Both the position numbers and the translations under genes were made by a program. From NCBI RefSeq assembly GCF_036226885.1, contig NZ_CP109027.1:7192001-7256000 (forward strand): a DNA stretch of 64,000 nt, written 5' to 3'. The notes under the pieces are model-generated. The model was not told where the DNA came from and made no database searches. It was given only the letters and a program-made list of their open reading frames with translations. The first letter of the stretch is position 1; each line of letters opens with the position of its first letter. Shown here one piece after another: positions 46,864 through 57,398 of this stretch. The stretch comes from Streptomyces sp. NBC_00663. GTDB lineage: Bacteria > Actinomycetota > Actinomycetes > Streptomycetales > Streptomycetaceae.

Positions 46864-47792
46864 GCCCTGTCCGCGACGCGCTCGCCGAGCAGACCCTGTG
46901 GCCTGACGAGGAGTACGAGGATGAGGAGTACGAAGGCCCAGACGTTGGCCCAGGACTGGCCGCCGAGCAGGTCGAAGCCGGGGACGTCGGCGATGTAGGC
47001 GGTGGCCATGGTCTCGGCCAGGCCGAGGACGAGGCCGCCGAGCATGGCGCCGTAGATGTTGCCGATGCCGCCGAGGACCGCGGCGGTGAAGGCCTTGAGG
47101 CCGAGGATGAAGCCCATGCGGAACTGGACCTGGCCGTACTTGAGGCCGTAGGCGACGGCTCCGACGGCGGCGAACAGGGCGCCGAGGGCGAAGGCGACCA
47201 CGATGATGCGGTCGGTGTTGATGCCCATGAGCTTGGCGGTGTCGGGGTCCTGGGCGGTGGCCTGCATGCCGCGGCCGGTGCGGGTCTTCATGACGAAGTA
47301 GGCGAGGATCGCCATGCTGACGGGGGCGGCGATGAACAGGAAGATGTCACCGGTCTGAATGGTGACGCTGCCGATCTCGAAGGGTCCGCCCGGGATCTCG
47401 GGGAAGTTGATGGACTCCTTGGCGCCGGGGTACCAGGCCCATACCGCCTGCTGGAGGGCGAGGGAGAGGCCGATGGCGGTGATGAGGGGCGCGAGGCGCG
47501 GGGCGGTGCGCAGGGGGCGGTAGGCGAACCGTTCCGCTCCGACGGCGACGAGGACGGCTGCGATGACGGCTCCCACGAGCATCAGTGGCAGTGCGACCCA
47601 CATGGTGGTGCCGTCGGGCAGTACGTACAGATAGACCGTGAGGGCTCCGAACCCTCCGATCATGAAGATCTCGCCGTGGGCGAAGTTGATGAGCTGGACA
47701 ATGCCATAGACCATTGTGTAGCCGATGGCGACCAGCCCGTACATTGCTCCTAGTAGCAGGCCGTTGACCAGCTGCTGCGGCAGTTCGTTCAC
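46860..47792 (-). CDS. livH: Branched-chain amino acid ABC transporter, permease LivH
   Basis: 310 aa, about eight membrane helices. NGLLLGAMYGLVAIGYTMVYGIVQLINFAHGEIFMIGGF is the LivH signature, and GRGMQATAQDPDTAKLMGINTDRIIVVAFALG is the ATPase-coupling loop. GTG 47792 was chosen because GGAGGAC lies six bases upstream; the frame stays open to 48008 but only with low-complexity sequence. A strong hairpin separates it from livK. Confidence 0.94.
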   Translation of the reverse strand: MNELPQQLVNGLLLGAMYGLVAIGYTMVYGIVQLINFAHGEIFMIGGFGALTVYLYVLPDGTTMWVALPLMLVGAVIAAVLVAVGAERFAYRPLRTAPRLAPLITAIGLSLALQQAVWAWYPGAKESINFPEIPGGPFEIGSVTIQTGDIFLFIAAPVSMAILAYFVMKTRTGRGMQATAQDPDTAKLMGINTDRIIVVAFALGALFAAVGAVAYGLKYGQVQFRMGFILGLKAFTAAVLGGIGNIYGAMLGGLVLGLAETMATAYIADVPGFDLLGGQSWANVWAFVLLILVLLVRPQGLLGERVADRA

Positions 47793-47861
47793 CGCATGTC
47801 CTCCGAGGTTTCGGATGTTCGACGGATGTGACCGGATGTGTGTCCGGGGCCGGATGTGAGT

Positions 47862-47897
47862 CCGCGCGGGGCGCCTGTGGAACAGCGCCCCGCGCGG
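47862..47897 (-). terminator. Intra-operon hairpin between livK and livH
   Basis: CCGCGCGGGGCGC (47862-47874) pairs perfectly with 47885-47897 around a 10-nt loop. Placed between livK and livH, it probably acts as a leaky terminator or RNA-stability element, so more binding protein than permease is made. Confidence 0.75.
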
Positions 47898-47922
47898 CTC
47901 AGGTGGTGCGGGTGGGGATGGA

Positions 47923-49152
47923 TCAGCCGGTGTAGGTACCGGACTTGACGGCCTTCCAGGCACCGTTCTCGACGGCGTAGACGGTGAGCTGCTTGTTGGT
48001 GGCGTCACCGTACTCGTCGAAGGAGACCTTGCCGGTCACACCGTCGAACGAGACGTTCTGCGTGGCGGCGGTGATCTTCGCGCGGGCGTCCGACGGCAGC
48101 TTGCCGTCGTTGTCGTCGACGACCTTCTTCACGGCGAGGATGATCGCCCAGGCGGCGTCGTAGGAGTAACCGCCGTAGGCCGCGTACTCGTCCTTGTAGC
48201 CGGCCTTCTTGTAGTCGGCGACGAACTGCTTGGCGGAGCTGAGCGTCTCGACCGGGGCACCGACGGAGGTGGCGAGGTCACCGGTGCTGTTGGCGCCGGC
48301 CAGCTCGACGAAGGTCGGGTCGTAGATGCCGTCGCCGCCGACCAGCGGGATCTTGGCGCCGGCGGCCTTGATCTGCTTGCTGAGCGGGCCGGCCTGCGGG
48401 TACTCGCCGCCGTAGTAGACGACGTCGGCGCCGGAGTTCTTGACCTTGGTGGCGACCGCGGAGAAGTCCTTGGTGTCGGGGTCGATGTGGTCGGTGCCGG
48501 CGATCTTGCCGCCGAGCTTCTTGAACTCGTCGGTGAAGGTGGCGGCGAGACCGGCGCCGTAGGTCTTCTTGTCGTCGATGACGAAGACCTTCTTCTTCTT
48601 GGCGTCGTTGTAGACGTACTGCGCGGCGAACGGGCCCTGGATGGCGTCCGTGGTCGCGGTGCGGAAGTACGACTTGTAGGTGCGGACCTTCTTGGTCTGC
48701 CAGTCGACACCCTGGGTGAGGGCGGGGCCGGTGTTGGCCGGGGAGATCTGGACCAGGCCGGCGTCGTCGAAGACCTTCTGCATGGACTCGGCGACGGAGG
48801 AGTTCAGCGGACCGACGACGCCCATCACGGACTTGTCGGACTGGAGGGTGACGGCGTTGGCCTGGCCCGAGGAGGGCTGGGCCTGGTCGTCGAGGGCCTT
48901 GATCTCGAAGGTGACACCGTCGACGAGCTTCTGCTTGTTGGCGGTCTTCGCGGCGAGGTCGACGGAGTTCTTGATGCCGAGGCCCAGCGCGGAGAGGTCA
49001 CCCGTCAGCGGGGCGTCGACACCGATGACGACCTTGGTGCCGCCGCTGCCGGAGTCCGAGCCGCCGTCGTCGTCGCGCGAGCCGCAGGCGGTGAGGGTGA
49101 GTGCTCCCGCCGCCAGCGCGGCGGTGATGGTGATGAGCGAACGTTGACGCAC
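47923..49152 (-). CDS. livK: Branched-chain amino acid-binding lipoprotein LivK
   Basis: 409 aa from GTG 49152, with AAAGGA six bases upstream; GTG 49167 is less likely. The type II signal peptide ends in LTAC (Cys23), then a Gly/Ser/Asp linker and a type I periplasmic-binding fold: KVVIGVDAPLTGDLSALGLGIKNSVDLA, VMGVVGPLNSSVAESMQKVFDDAGLVQISPAN, DDKKTYGAGLAATF. It captures substrate outside the membrane for LivHMGF. First gene of the operon. Confidence 0.95.
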   Translation of the reverse strand: MRQRSLITITAALAAGALTLTACGSRDDDGGSDSGSGGTKVVIGVDAPLTGDLSALGLGIKNSVDLAAKTANKQKLVDGVTFEIKALDDQAQPSSGQANAVTLQSDKSVMGVVGPLNSSVAESMQKVFDDAGLVQISPANTGPALTQGVDWQTKKVRTYKSYFRTATTDAIQGPFAAQYVYNDAKKKKVFVIDDKKTYGAGLAATFTDEFKKLGGKIAGTDHIDPDTKDFSAVATKVKNSGADVVYYGGEYPQAGPLSKQIKAAGAKIPLVGGDGIYDPTFVELAGANSTGDLATSVGAPVETLSSAKQFVADYKKAGYKDEYAAYGGYSYDAAWAIILAVKKVVDDNDGKLPSDARAKITAATQNVSFDGVTGKVSFDEYGDATNKQLTVYAVENGAWKAVKSGTYTG

Positions 49153-49439
49153 GATTCGTCCTTTCACTGGCGCGGCGCTCCCCCCTGGAAGCGACCGAGT
49201 CTCTGCGCTGGTCTGTTGTGAGATTCCATGGCGCGGTGACTGGGCGTGACTCTAAGCGCGGGCGGGGAGGGTGGAGGAGGGTCTGACGGAGGCTGTGACG
49301 CTCTTGTTATGACACGTCGTAATGCAGAGCGGTACTGAGTGGGTGGAACAGCGGAATTCAGGCCGATTCGCCCTGTCCGCATTGTGAGAACCCGCAGGAC
49401 CCGATGCAACTCGTTCAGGTGTCTCAGGCGTTTTGGTAA

Positions 49440-50048
49440 TTACCCGGATCCGTTGCTACAGGCGACTTGTAGGGCCTCGGACAGATGCTGGGCGTAGCGC
49501 TGTCCGAGGATGAAACTGTGAACTTCTATTGCGCGCGTATTACGTAGAGTTACGTCAAGGAAAGGGAGCCCGGCGTTCCATGGCACTTTCCTGCACTGCG
49601 CCACATGCATGGTGATGACGATCTTGCGGTTGGTGCCCGCGCTCGTCCCGAAGGGCGCTTCGGGCGCGGAGGTCACCGACATGCCGGCGTACGGCTGGGA
49701 GATCCGGACCACGGTGACGGGCGGGCCGGAGAGCACGCTCAGTTCGACCCCGAAGCTGAAGCTCCGCGGCCCGGCGCCCGCGGGGGTGGGCTCTCCGCTG
49801 AGGTAGTGCAGGTCCGTCACTTGAGACGGGTACGGCGGATCGGGGGGTGCCGGCGGCTGCGGCCGGGTCGCGTAGAGGTAGCCGCCGCCCAGGAGGAGGG
49901 CCAGGGCTGTCGCGGTGCCGAGGACGGCACGCCGGTGCCGGTCGTAGAGCTCGGTGAGGCGGCCGCGGGGCAGGGTGGAGGCGGGGGAGTCGAGGGTGTC
50001 CCAGGTGTGGGTGCCCTCGCCCGGCTCGACCGGCCCGGTGCCGCTCAA
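49440..50048 (-). CDS. Membrane-anchored protein of unknown function
   Basis: 202 aa from TTG 50048, which overlaps the upstream stop as TTGA; the frame continues further but inside the neighbouring gene. About 45 cytoplasmic residues, then one helix (RRAVLGTATALALLLGGGYLYAT) and an outside domain with PPDPPYPSQVTDLHYLSGEP and beta-type sequence. AQCRKVPWNAGLPFLDVTLRN and ALQVACSNGSG supply two cysteines. It ends in TAA, rare here. No family recognised. It is paired with the lipoprotein gene upstream and probably works with it. Confidence 0.65.
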   Translation of the reverse strand: MSGTGPVEPGEGTHTWDTLDSPASTLPRGRLTELYDRHRRAVLGTATALALLLGGGYLYATRPQPPAPPDPPYPSQVTDLHYLSGEPTPAGAGPRSFSFGVELSVLSGPPVTVVRISQPYAGMSVTSAPEAPFGTSAGTNRKIVITMHVAQCRKVPWNAGLPFLDVTLRNTRAIEVHSFILGQRYAQHLSEALQVACSNGSG

Positions 50049-50464
50049 CTCCAGGGCCCCTCGCCGGGACCGCCGTCGCGGTACCACCGCACACAGCCGC
50101 TGCGGGCCTGACGGTCGATCAACCGGTCCGCGGCGGCGGCGCCTTCGCGTTTCTTCTCGGCGCGGGCGGCGTCGACGACCTTGATGAGAATGTCGTACTG
50201 GCCGTTGGACAGGCCCATCGACTGGTAGTCGCCGTAGGTGTTCTGGTCCAGCACCTCGTGGGACCAGTGGGCGACGAGGCGGGTGCAGAGGTCTTCGGGG
50301 GGTGTGTGGGGTGCCGAGGCCGCCGTTGTGGCCGTGGCGGTGCTTGTGGCTGCGCCTGTGGCTGTCGCCCCGGCCTGCGCGGTGGTGGCGGAGCCGGATC
50401 CTCCGCATCCGCCGAGGCTCAGCAGGACCGCCATGACCCCGACCCTGACCCCGGCCCCGAGCAC
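50045..50464 (-). CDS. Putative lipoprotein of unknown function
   Basis: 139 aa from GTG 50464, which has GGAGGAG five to six bases upstream (ATG 50485 lacks one). A short hydrophobic signal leads to the lipobox LGGC, then an Ala/Thr-rich linker. The compact domain reads EDLCTRLVAHWSHEVLDQNTYGDYQSMGLSNGQYDILIKVVDAARAE, ending near a second Cys (SGCVRWYR). It is probably helical, with one disulfide. Its stop overlaps the start of the next membrane-protein gene, so the two are co-translated. Confidence 0.65.
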   Translation of the reverse strand: MLGAGVRVGVMAVLLSLGGCGGSGSATTAQAGATATGAATSTATATTAASAPHTPPEDLCTRLVAHWSHEVLDQNTYGDYQSMGLSNGQYDILIKVVDAARAEKKREGAAAADRLIDRQARSGCVRWYRDGGPGEGPWS

Positions 50465-50534
50465 CGGGACTCCTCCCGTTCGCATGCCCCGACGCTAGGC
50501 CTTGCGGCACGGTCGGGGCCAGAGGTCTTCATCG

Positions 50535-51023
50535 TCAGGCGGTGGCCCCGACATGGACGCCGTCGCCAGGATTCACGTCCCGCAGCAGACAGGTCAGCCG
50601 CGCGGTGCACACCCGCCGCCCCTCCTCGTCGCTGATCACGATCTCGTACGTCGCCGTCGACCGCCCGCGGTGCACGGGCGTGGCCACGCCGGTCACCAGG
50701 CCCGAGCGCGCGCCCCGGTGATGGGTGCAGTTCAGATCCACGCCGACGGCGATCTTCGAGCTGCCGCCGTGCAGCATCGAACCGACCGAGCCGAGGGTCT
50801 CGGCGAGGACGGCGGAGGCACCGCCGTGCAGCAGCCCGTACGGCTGGGTGTTGCCCTCCACCGGCATCGTCCCGACGACCCGGTCCGCGGAGGCCTCGAC
50901 GATCTCGACGCCCATACGGGTGCCGAGGTGCCCGGCGGAGAACAGGGCCAGCAGGTCCACGCCGAGCGCGGCGTACTCGTCGATGACCTCTTGCGGGAAC
51001 TTCACGTGCTGCTGCTCGCCCAT
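50535..51023 (-). CDS. PaaI-family hotdog thioesterase
   Basis: 162 aa single hotdog domain. GNTQPYGLLHGGASAVLAETLGSVGS carries the HGG motif and the catalytic acidic residue; VGVDLNCTHHRGARSGLVTGVATPVHRGRSTATYEIVISDEEGRRVCTARLTCLL completes the fold. It hydrolyses acyl- or aryl-CoA thioesters, substrate unknown. ATG 51023 was chosen; the frame is open further upstream without a ribosome site. It lies 58 bp downstream of the molybdopterin enzyme gene and may share its transcript. Confidence 0.88.
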   Translation of the reverse strand: MGEQQHVKFPQEVIDEYAALGVDLLALFSAGHLGTRMGVEIVEASADRVVGTMPVEGNTQPYGLLHGGASAVLAETLGSVGSMLHGGSSKIAVGVDLNCTHHRGARSGLVTGVATPVHRGRSTATYEIVISDEEGRRVCTARLTCLLRDVNPGDGVHVGATA

Positions 51024-51081
51024 GGGGCCCGGCTCCGTTCGTCGGGAACGCTCACTCGAACTCAATCCGCTGAGCAAACGC

Positions 51082-53361
<2,280 letters not shown>

Positions 53362-53457
53362 CGCGGCGCTCTCCTTCGCGTGCACATGTGAGGTACGTCT
53401 CCGATCCTCGCACGCAACGCCGACAACGGGGGTGGCCGGGGTGGGTGGAGGGCTGGG

Positions 53458-53486
53458 GCAATGGTTGCGTATCAGGCAACGATTGC
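53458..53486. promoter_or_regulatory. Inverted repeat, candidate operator
   Basis: GCAATGGTTGC (53458-53468) and GCAACGATTGC (53476-53486) are complementary at 10 of 11 positions around a 7-nt centre. The site lies about 100 bp before the molybdopterin enzyme start. It looks like a dimeric regulator site, but no matching regulator gene is adjacent. Confidence 0.45.
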
Positions 53487-53801
53487 GGAAGAGGGAACGG
53501 AGGGGGAGGGGTGGTGGGGGGTGGGGGAAGGCGGTGGGGGAGGGGAGGGGAGGGCGAAACGGGGCTGGTCCTCGCAGCCGCGGCGACGGCACACGATCCC
53601 CGAGGCCCGGACCGGCCGACCTGATGGCACGCCCCAGCGGTCCGAGGCGGTCCGAGGCGGTCGGCGCCGGGTGCGCCTGGCGGCTTGGGGTGGCCGGTAT
53701 GCGGGTGTGGTCGGTATCCGGGAGTGCTTGCCGGCTCGGGGTGGCTGTCCCGCTGGTGCGGTCCGACCGTGCTGAAGCCGCCCCTGGTCCGAGCCCCCGC
53801 T

Positions 53802-53935
53802 GTCGCTTCGGGCATGGCCCCGGGTTCTCCCCGCCGCCGCTCCGGGCATGGCCCCGGGTTCTCCCCGCCGTCGCTCCGGGCATAGCCGAGCACCCTCGCC
53901 GTCGCCCCGAGCACGGCCCGCGCCCTGCCCCCCGC
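53802..53935 (+). repeat. 34-bp tandem repeat
   Basis: The unit GGCATGGCCCCGGGTTCTCC plus CCGCCG occurs at 53811 and again at 53845 (period 34), with decayed copies to about 53935. It sits 80-210 bp upstream of polA. Confidence 0.7.
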
Positions 53936-54018
53936 TGCCGCCCCGACGCACCCGACCGCCCGTGGCCGCCTTCCGTCGTGTGGTCCGAGTGTCAGTGGGG
54001 CGTGGCAGGATCGGGGGC

Positions 54019-56745
54019 GTGGCAGAGACAGCATCGAAGAAGACCGACAACAGCCCCGGCGGCAGCCGCCCGCGCCTGATGCTCATGGACGGGCACTCAC
54101 TGGCGTACCGCGCGTTCTTCGCGCTGCCCGCGGAGAACTTCACGACCGCGACGGGCCAGCCGACGAACGCGATCTACGGCTTCGCCTCGATGCTGGCCAA
54201 CACCCTGCGCGACGAGGCGCCGACGCACTTCGCGGTGGCCTTCGACGTGTCGCGCAAGACCTGGCGCTCCGAGGAGTACACGGAGTACAAGGCCAACCGC
54301 TCGAAGACCCCGGACGAGTTCAAGGGCCAGGTCGAGCTGATCGGCGAACTCCTCGACGCGATGCACGTGTCGCGTTTCGCGGTCGACGGCTTCGAGGCCG
54401 ACGACATCATCGCCACGCTCGCCACCCAGGCCGAGGCCGCCGGCTTCGAGGTGCTGATCGTCACCGGCGACCGCGACTCCTTCCAGCTCGTGAGTGAGCA
54501 CACCACCGTGCTCTACCCGACGAAGGGTGTCTCCGAGCTGACCCGGTTCACCCCGGAGAAGGTGTTCGAGAAGTACGGCCTGACGCCCGCCCAGTACCCC
54601 GACTTCGCGGCCCTGCGCGGCGACCCGTCCGACAACCTGCCGGGCATCCCGGGCGTCGGCGAGAAGACCGCCGCGAAGTGGATCAACCAGTTCGGGTCGT
54701 TCGCGGACCTCGTCGAGCGCGTCGAGGAGGTCAAGGGCAAGGCCGGGCAGAACCTGCGCGAGCACCTGGAGGCGGTCAAGCTCAACCGCCGTCTCACCGA
54801 GATGGTCCGCACCGTCGAGCTGTCGAAGACGGTCACCGACCTGGAGCGCGCGCCGTACGACCGCAAGACGCTCGCGATGATCCTCGACACTCTCGAGATC
54901 CGTAACCCGTCACTGCGCGAGCGCCTGCTCGCCGTCGACCCGGGCGCCGAGGAGGCAGAGCCGGCCCCGGCCGCGGCGGCCGGCGTGGAACTCGACGGCA
55001 CCGTCCTCGCCACCGGCGAGCTGTCCGCCTGGCTCACCGAGCACGGCACGCAGACACTGGGCGTCGCCACGGTCGACACCTGGGGCCTGGGCACCGGCTC
55101 GGTCGCCGAGATCGCCCTCGCGGCAGCCGGCGGAGCGGCCGCCTGGCTCGACCCCACCCAGCTCGACGAGGCCGACGAGAAGACCCTCGCCGGCTGGCTG
55201 GCCGACGCGGACCGGCCCAAGGTCTTCCACAACGTCAAGGGCGCGATGCGGGTCTTCGCCGAGCACGGCTGGAGCATCGACGGCGTCGCCATGGACACCG
55301 CCCTGGCCGCCTACCTCGTCAAGCCGGGCCGCCGCTCCTTCGACCTGGACGCCCTGTCCCTGGAGTACCTCGGCCGTGAGCTCGCGCCCGCCGCCGCGGC
55401 CGACGGCCAGCTCGCCTTCGGCGCGGACGACGGCGCGGAGGCCGAGGCCCTGATGGTGCAGGCCCGCGCCATCCTCGACCTGGGCGAGGCCTTCGGGACG
55501 CGGCTGGCCGAGGTCGGCGCCGCGGACCTGCTGCGCGACATGGAGCTGCCCACCTCCGCCCTGCTGGCCCGCATGGAGCGGCACGGCATCGCCGCCGACC
55601 GGGCCCACCTGGAGGCCATGGAGCAGATGTTCGCCGGCGCCGTCCAGCAGGCCGTCAAGGAGGCCCACGCCGCCGCCGGGCACGAGTTCAACCTGGGCTC
55701 GCCCAAGCAGCTCCAGGAAGTCCTCTTCGGTGAACTGGGCCTGCCCAGGACGAAGAAGACCAAGACCGGCTACACCACGGACGCCGACGCGCTTGCCTGG
55801 CTCGCCACCCAGACCGACAACGAACTGCCGGTGATCATGCTCCGTCACCGCGAGCAGGCGAAGCTGCGCGTGACGGTCGAGGGCCTGATCAAGACGATCG
55901 CCGCGGACGGCCGTATCCACACCACGTTCAACCAGACGGTCGCGGCCACGGGCCGTCTCTCCTCCACCGACCCGAACCTCCAGAACATCCCCGTCCGCAC
56001 GGACGAGGGCCGGGCCATCCGCCGCGGCTTCGTGGTCGGCGAGGGCTTCGAGTCGCTGATGACGGCCGACTACAGCCAGATCGAACTGCGCGTGATGGCC
56101 CACCTCTCCGAGGACGAGGGCCTCATCGAGGCGTTCACCTCCGGTGAGGACCTGCACACCACGGTCGCCTCGCAGGTGTTCGCCGTCGAGCGCGAGGCCG
56201 TCGACGCGGAGATGCGCCGCAAGATCAAGGCCATGTCGTACGGGCTGGCGTACGGCCTGTCCGCGTTCGGCCTCTCGCAGCAGCTGAACATCGACGCGGG
56301 CGAGGCGCGTGCCCTGATGGACACGTACTTCGAGCGCTTCGGCGGTGTCCAGGACTATCTGCGCCGCGCGGTCGACGAGGCGCGGGCGACGGGCTACACG
56401 GCGACCCTCTTCGGCCGCCGCCGCTACCTCCCCGACCTCAACAGCGACAACCGCCAGCGCCGCGAGGCCGCCGAGCGGATGGCCCTCAACGCGCCCATCC
56501 AGGGCACCGCGGCCGACATCGTCAAGATCGCCATGCTCAACGTCGGCAAGGCCCTCAGCGAGGCGGAGCTCACCTCCCGCATGCTGCTCCAGGTGCACGA
56601 CGAAATCGTCCTGGAGATCGCCCCGGGCGAGCGCGACCGGGTCGAGGAACTCCTCCGCCGCGAAATGGCGAACGCGGTCCAGCTGCGCGCCCCGCTGGAC
56701 GTCTCGGTGGGCGTGGGCCCGGACTGGGAGTCGGCGGCGCACTAG
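54019..56745 (+). CDS. polA: DNA polymerase I
   Basis: 908 aa. The 5'-3' exonuclease domain spans about residues 1-310 (LMLMDGHSLAYRAFFALP, VTGDRDSFQLV, GDPSDNLPGIPGVGEKTA). The 3'-5' exonuclease-like domain lacks the DxE motif (VDTWGLGTGS) and should be inactive, as is usual in actinobacteria. Polymerase motifs are A (TADYSQIELRVMAHL), B (RRKIKAMSYGLAYGLSAFG) and C (LLQVHDEIVLEI). It acts in repair and Okazaki-fragment processing. GTG 54019 was chosen from the family N-terminus, with AGGA eight bases upstream. Confidence 0.97.
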   Translation: MAETASKKTDNSPGGSRPRLMLMDGHSLAYRAFFALPAENFTTATGQPTNAIYGFASMLANTLRDEAPTHFAVAFDVSRKTWRSEEYTEYKANRSKTPDEFKGQVELIGELLDAMHVSRFAVDGFEADDIIATLATQAEAAGFEVLIVTGDRDSFQLVSEHTTVLYPTKGVSELTRFTPEKVFEKYGLTPAQYPDFAALRGDPSDNLPGIPGVGEKTAAKWINQFGSFADLVERVEEVKGKAGQNLREHLEAVKLNRRLTEMVRTVELSKTVTDLERAPYDRKTLAMILDTLEIRNPSLRERLLAVDPGAEEAEPAPAAAAGVELDGTVLATGELSAWLTEHGTQTLGVATVDTWGLGTGSVAEIALAAAGGAAAWLDPTQLDEADEKTLAGWLADADRPKVFHNVKGAMRVFAEHGWSIDGVAMDTALAAYLVKPGRRSFDLDALSLEYLGRELAPAAAADGQLAFGADDGAEAEALMVQARAILDLGEAFGTRLAEVGAADLLRDMELPTSALLARMERHGIAADRAHLEAMEQMFAGAVQQAVKEAHAAAGHEFNLGSPKQLQEVLFGELGLPRTKKTKTGYTTDADALAWLATQTDNELPVIMLRHREQAKLRVTVEGLIKTIAADGRIHTTFNQTVAATGRLSSTDPNLQNIPVRTDEGRAIRRGFVVGEGFESLMTADYSQIELRVMAHLSEDEGLIEAFTSGEDLHTTVASQVFAVEREAVDAEMRRKIKAMSYGLAYGLSAFGLSQQLNIDAGEARALMDTYFERFGGVQDYLRRAVDEARATGYTATLFGRRRYLPDLNSDNRQRREAAERMALNAPIQGTAADIVKIAMLNVGKALSEAELTSRMLLQVHDEIVLEIAPGERDRVEELLRREMANAVQLRAPLDVSVGVGPDWESAAH

Positions 56746-56759
56746 CGTCGATCGCCGGG

Positions 56760-56801
56760 AGCCGCGGCGGAGGGCCACTGTGGTCTTTCTCCGCCGCGGC
56801 T
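56760..56801 (+). terminator. Terminator after polA
   Basis: AGCCGCGGCGGAG (56760-56772) pairs perfectly with CTCCGCCGCGGCT (56789-56801); a smaller hairpin lies in the loop. It begins 14 bp after the polA stop. Confidence 0.88.
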
Positions 56802-56921
56802 ACCGGCACCCACGGCGGCGCGTTCCGGGGCTGGCGAACCCACCCGGCACCCCGAAAAGCCGTCACTCAGGTGGCCCCCGCGAAAACGCCCCCACCCACC
56901 CCCGCCCGTAAAGATGCGGAC

Positions 56922-57398
56922 ATGGGTATACGCACGCTCCACCGCCAGACGGCTCCGGCGCAGGCGAACACCGATGCGACCGCGTCCACCCCAGCCGTGC
57001 ACATCCCGCCCTTCTCGGCAGCGGCAAGCACTCCCCGCATCCCCAGGGACCTCGCCATGACCCTCCGCCGGACGGCCACAGACGTCCGTCACCGGCTCAC
57101 CCGCAGGGACCTGCGCACAGACCTGTGCACAGACCTGCGCCTCTGGGCCGACCAGGCCCGCGGCTACCTGGCGCTGCTCCTCGGCGCACTCCCGCGCTCC
57201 CGCCCGATGCGGACCATGACCGTGTTCATCGCGACCGTCGGCACGGTCACCGACGCCTCACCCGGATCCGGCAGCACCGCCACCGACTCCGCACCCGGAT
57301 CCGCCCCCGGCAGGACCGTCACCGACGCCCCGGGCGGCTCGGCTCCCGGCCGGTCCGGTCGGGCCCGCCGGGAACCCGAACCGGACGCCACGCCCTGA
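56922..57398 (+). CDS. Conserved small Streptomyces protein of unknown function
   Basis: 158 aa from ATG 56922 (MGIRTLHRQTAPAQANT), a start I recall from other Streptomyces hypothetical proteins. A basic region RDLAMTLRRTATDVRHRLTRRDLRTD precedes one possible membrane-associated stretch (GYLALLLGALP, then MTVFIATVGTV). The last 45 residues are low-complexity Gly/Ser/Pro and overlap the convergent DUF4184 gene by 80 bp, so the true end may differ in relatives. No function assigned. Confidence 0.55.
   Translation: MGIRTLHRQTAPAQANTDATASTPAVHIPPFSAAASTPRIPRDLAMTLRRTATDVRHRLTRRDLRTDLCTDLRLWADQARGYLALLLGALPRSRPMRTMTVFIATVGTVTDASPGSGSTATDSAPGSAPGRTVTDAPGGSAPGRSGRARREPEPDATP

Larger units (their letters stand above)
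53362..54018. other. Repeat-rich 657-bp gap between the molybdopterin enzyme and polA
   Basis: No supported gene. The gap holds an 11-bp inverted repeat (53458-53486), a 53-bp G-tract region on the plus strand (53502-53554), a 10-bp tandem repeat GGTCCGAGGC (about 53639-53660) and 34-bp tandem repeats (about 53802-53935). The long open frames across it are low-complexity Gly/Arg/Pro sequence. Confidence 0.7.

Noticed and set aside
44137..46998. 953-codon open frame antisense to livG and livM
   Set aside because: It overlaps two well-supported transporter genes entirely and encodes Glu/Gly/Asp-rich low-complexity sequence.
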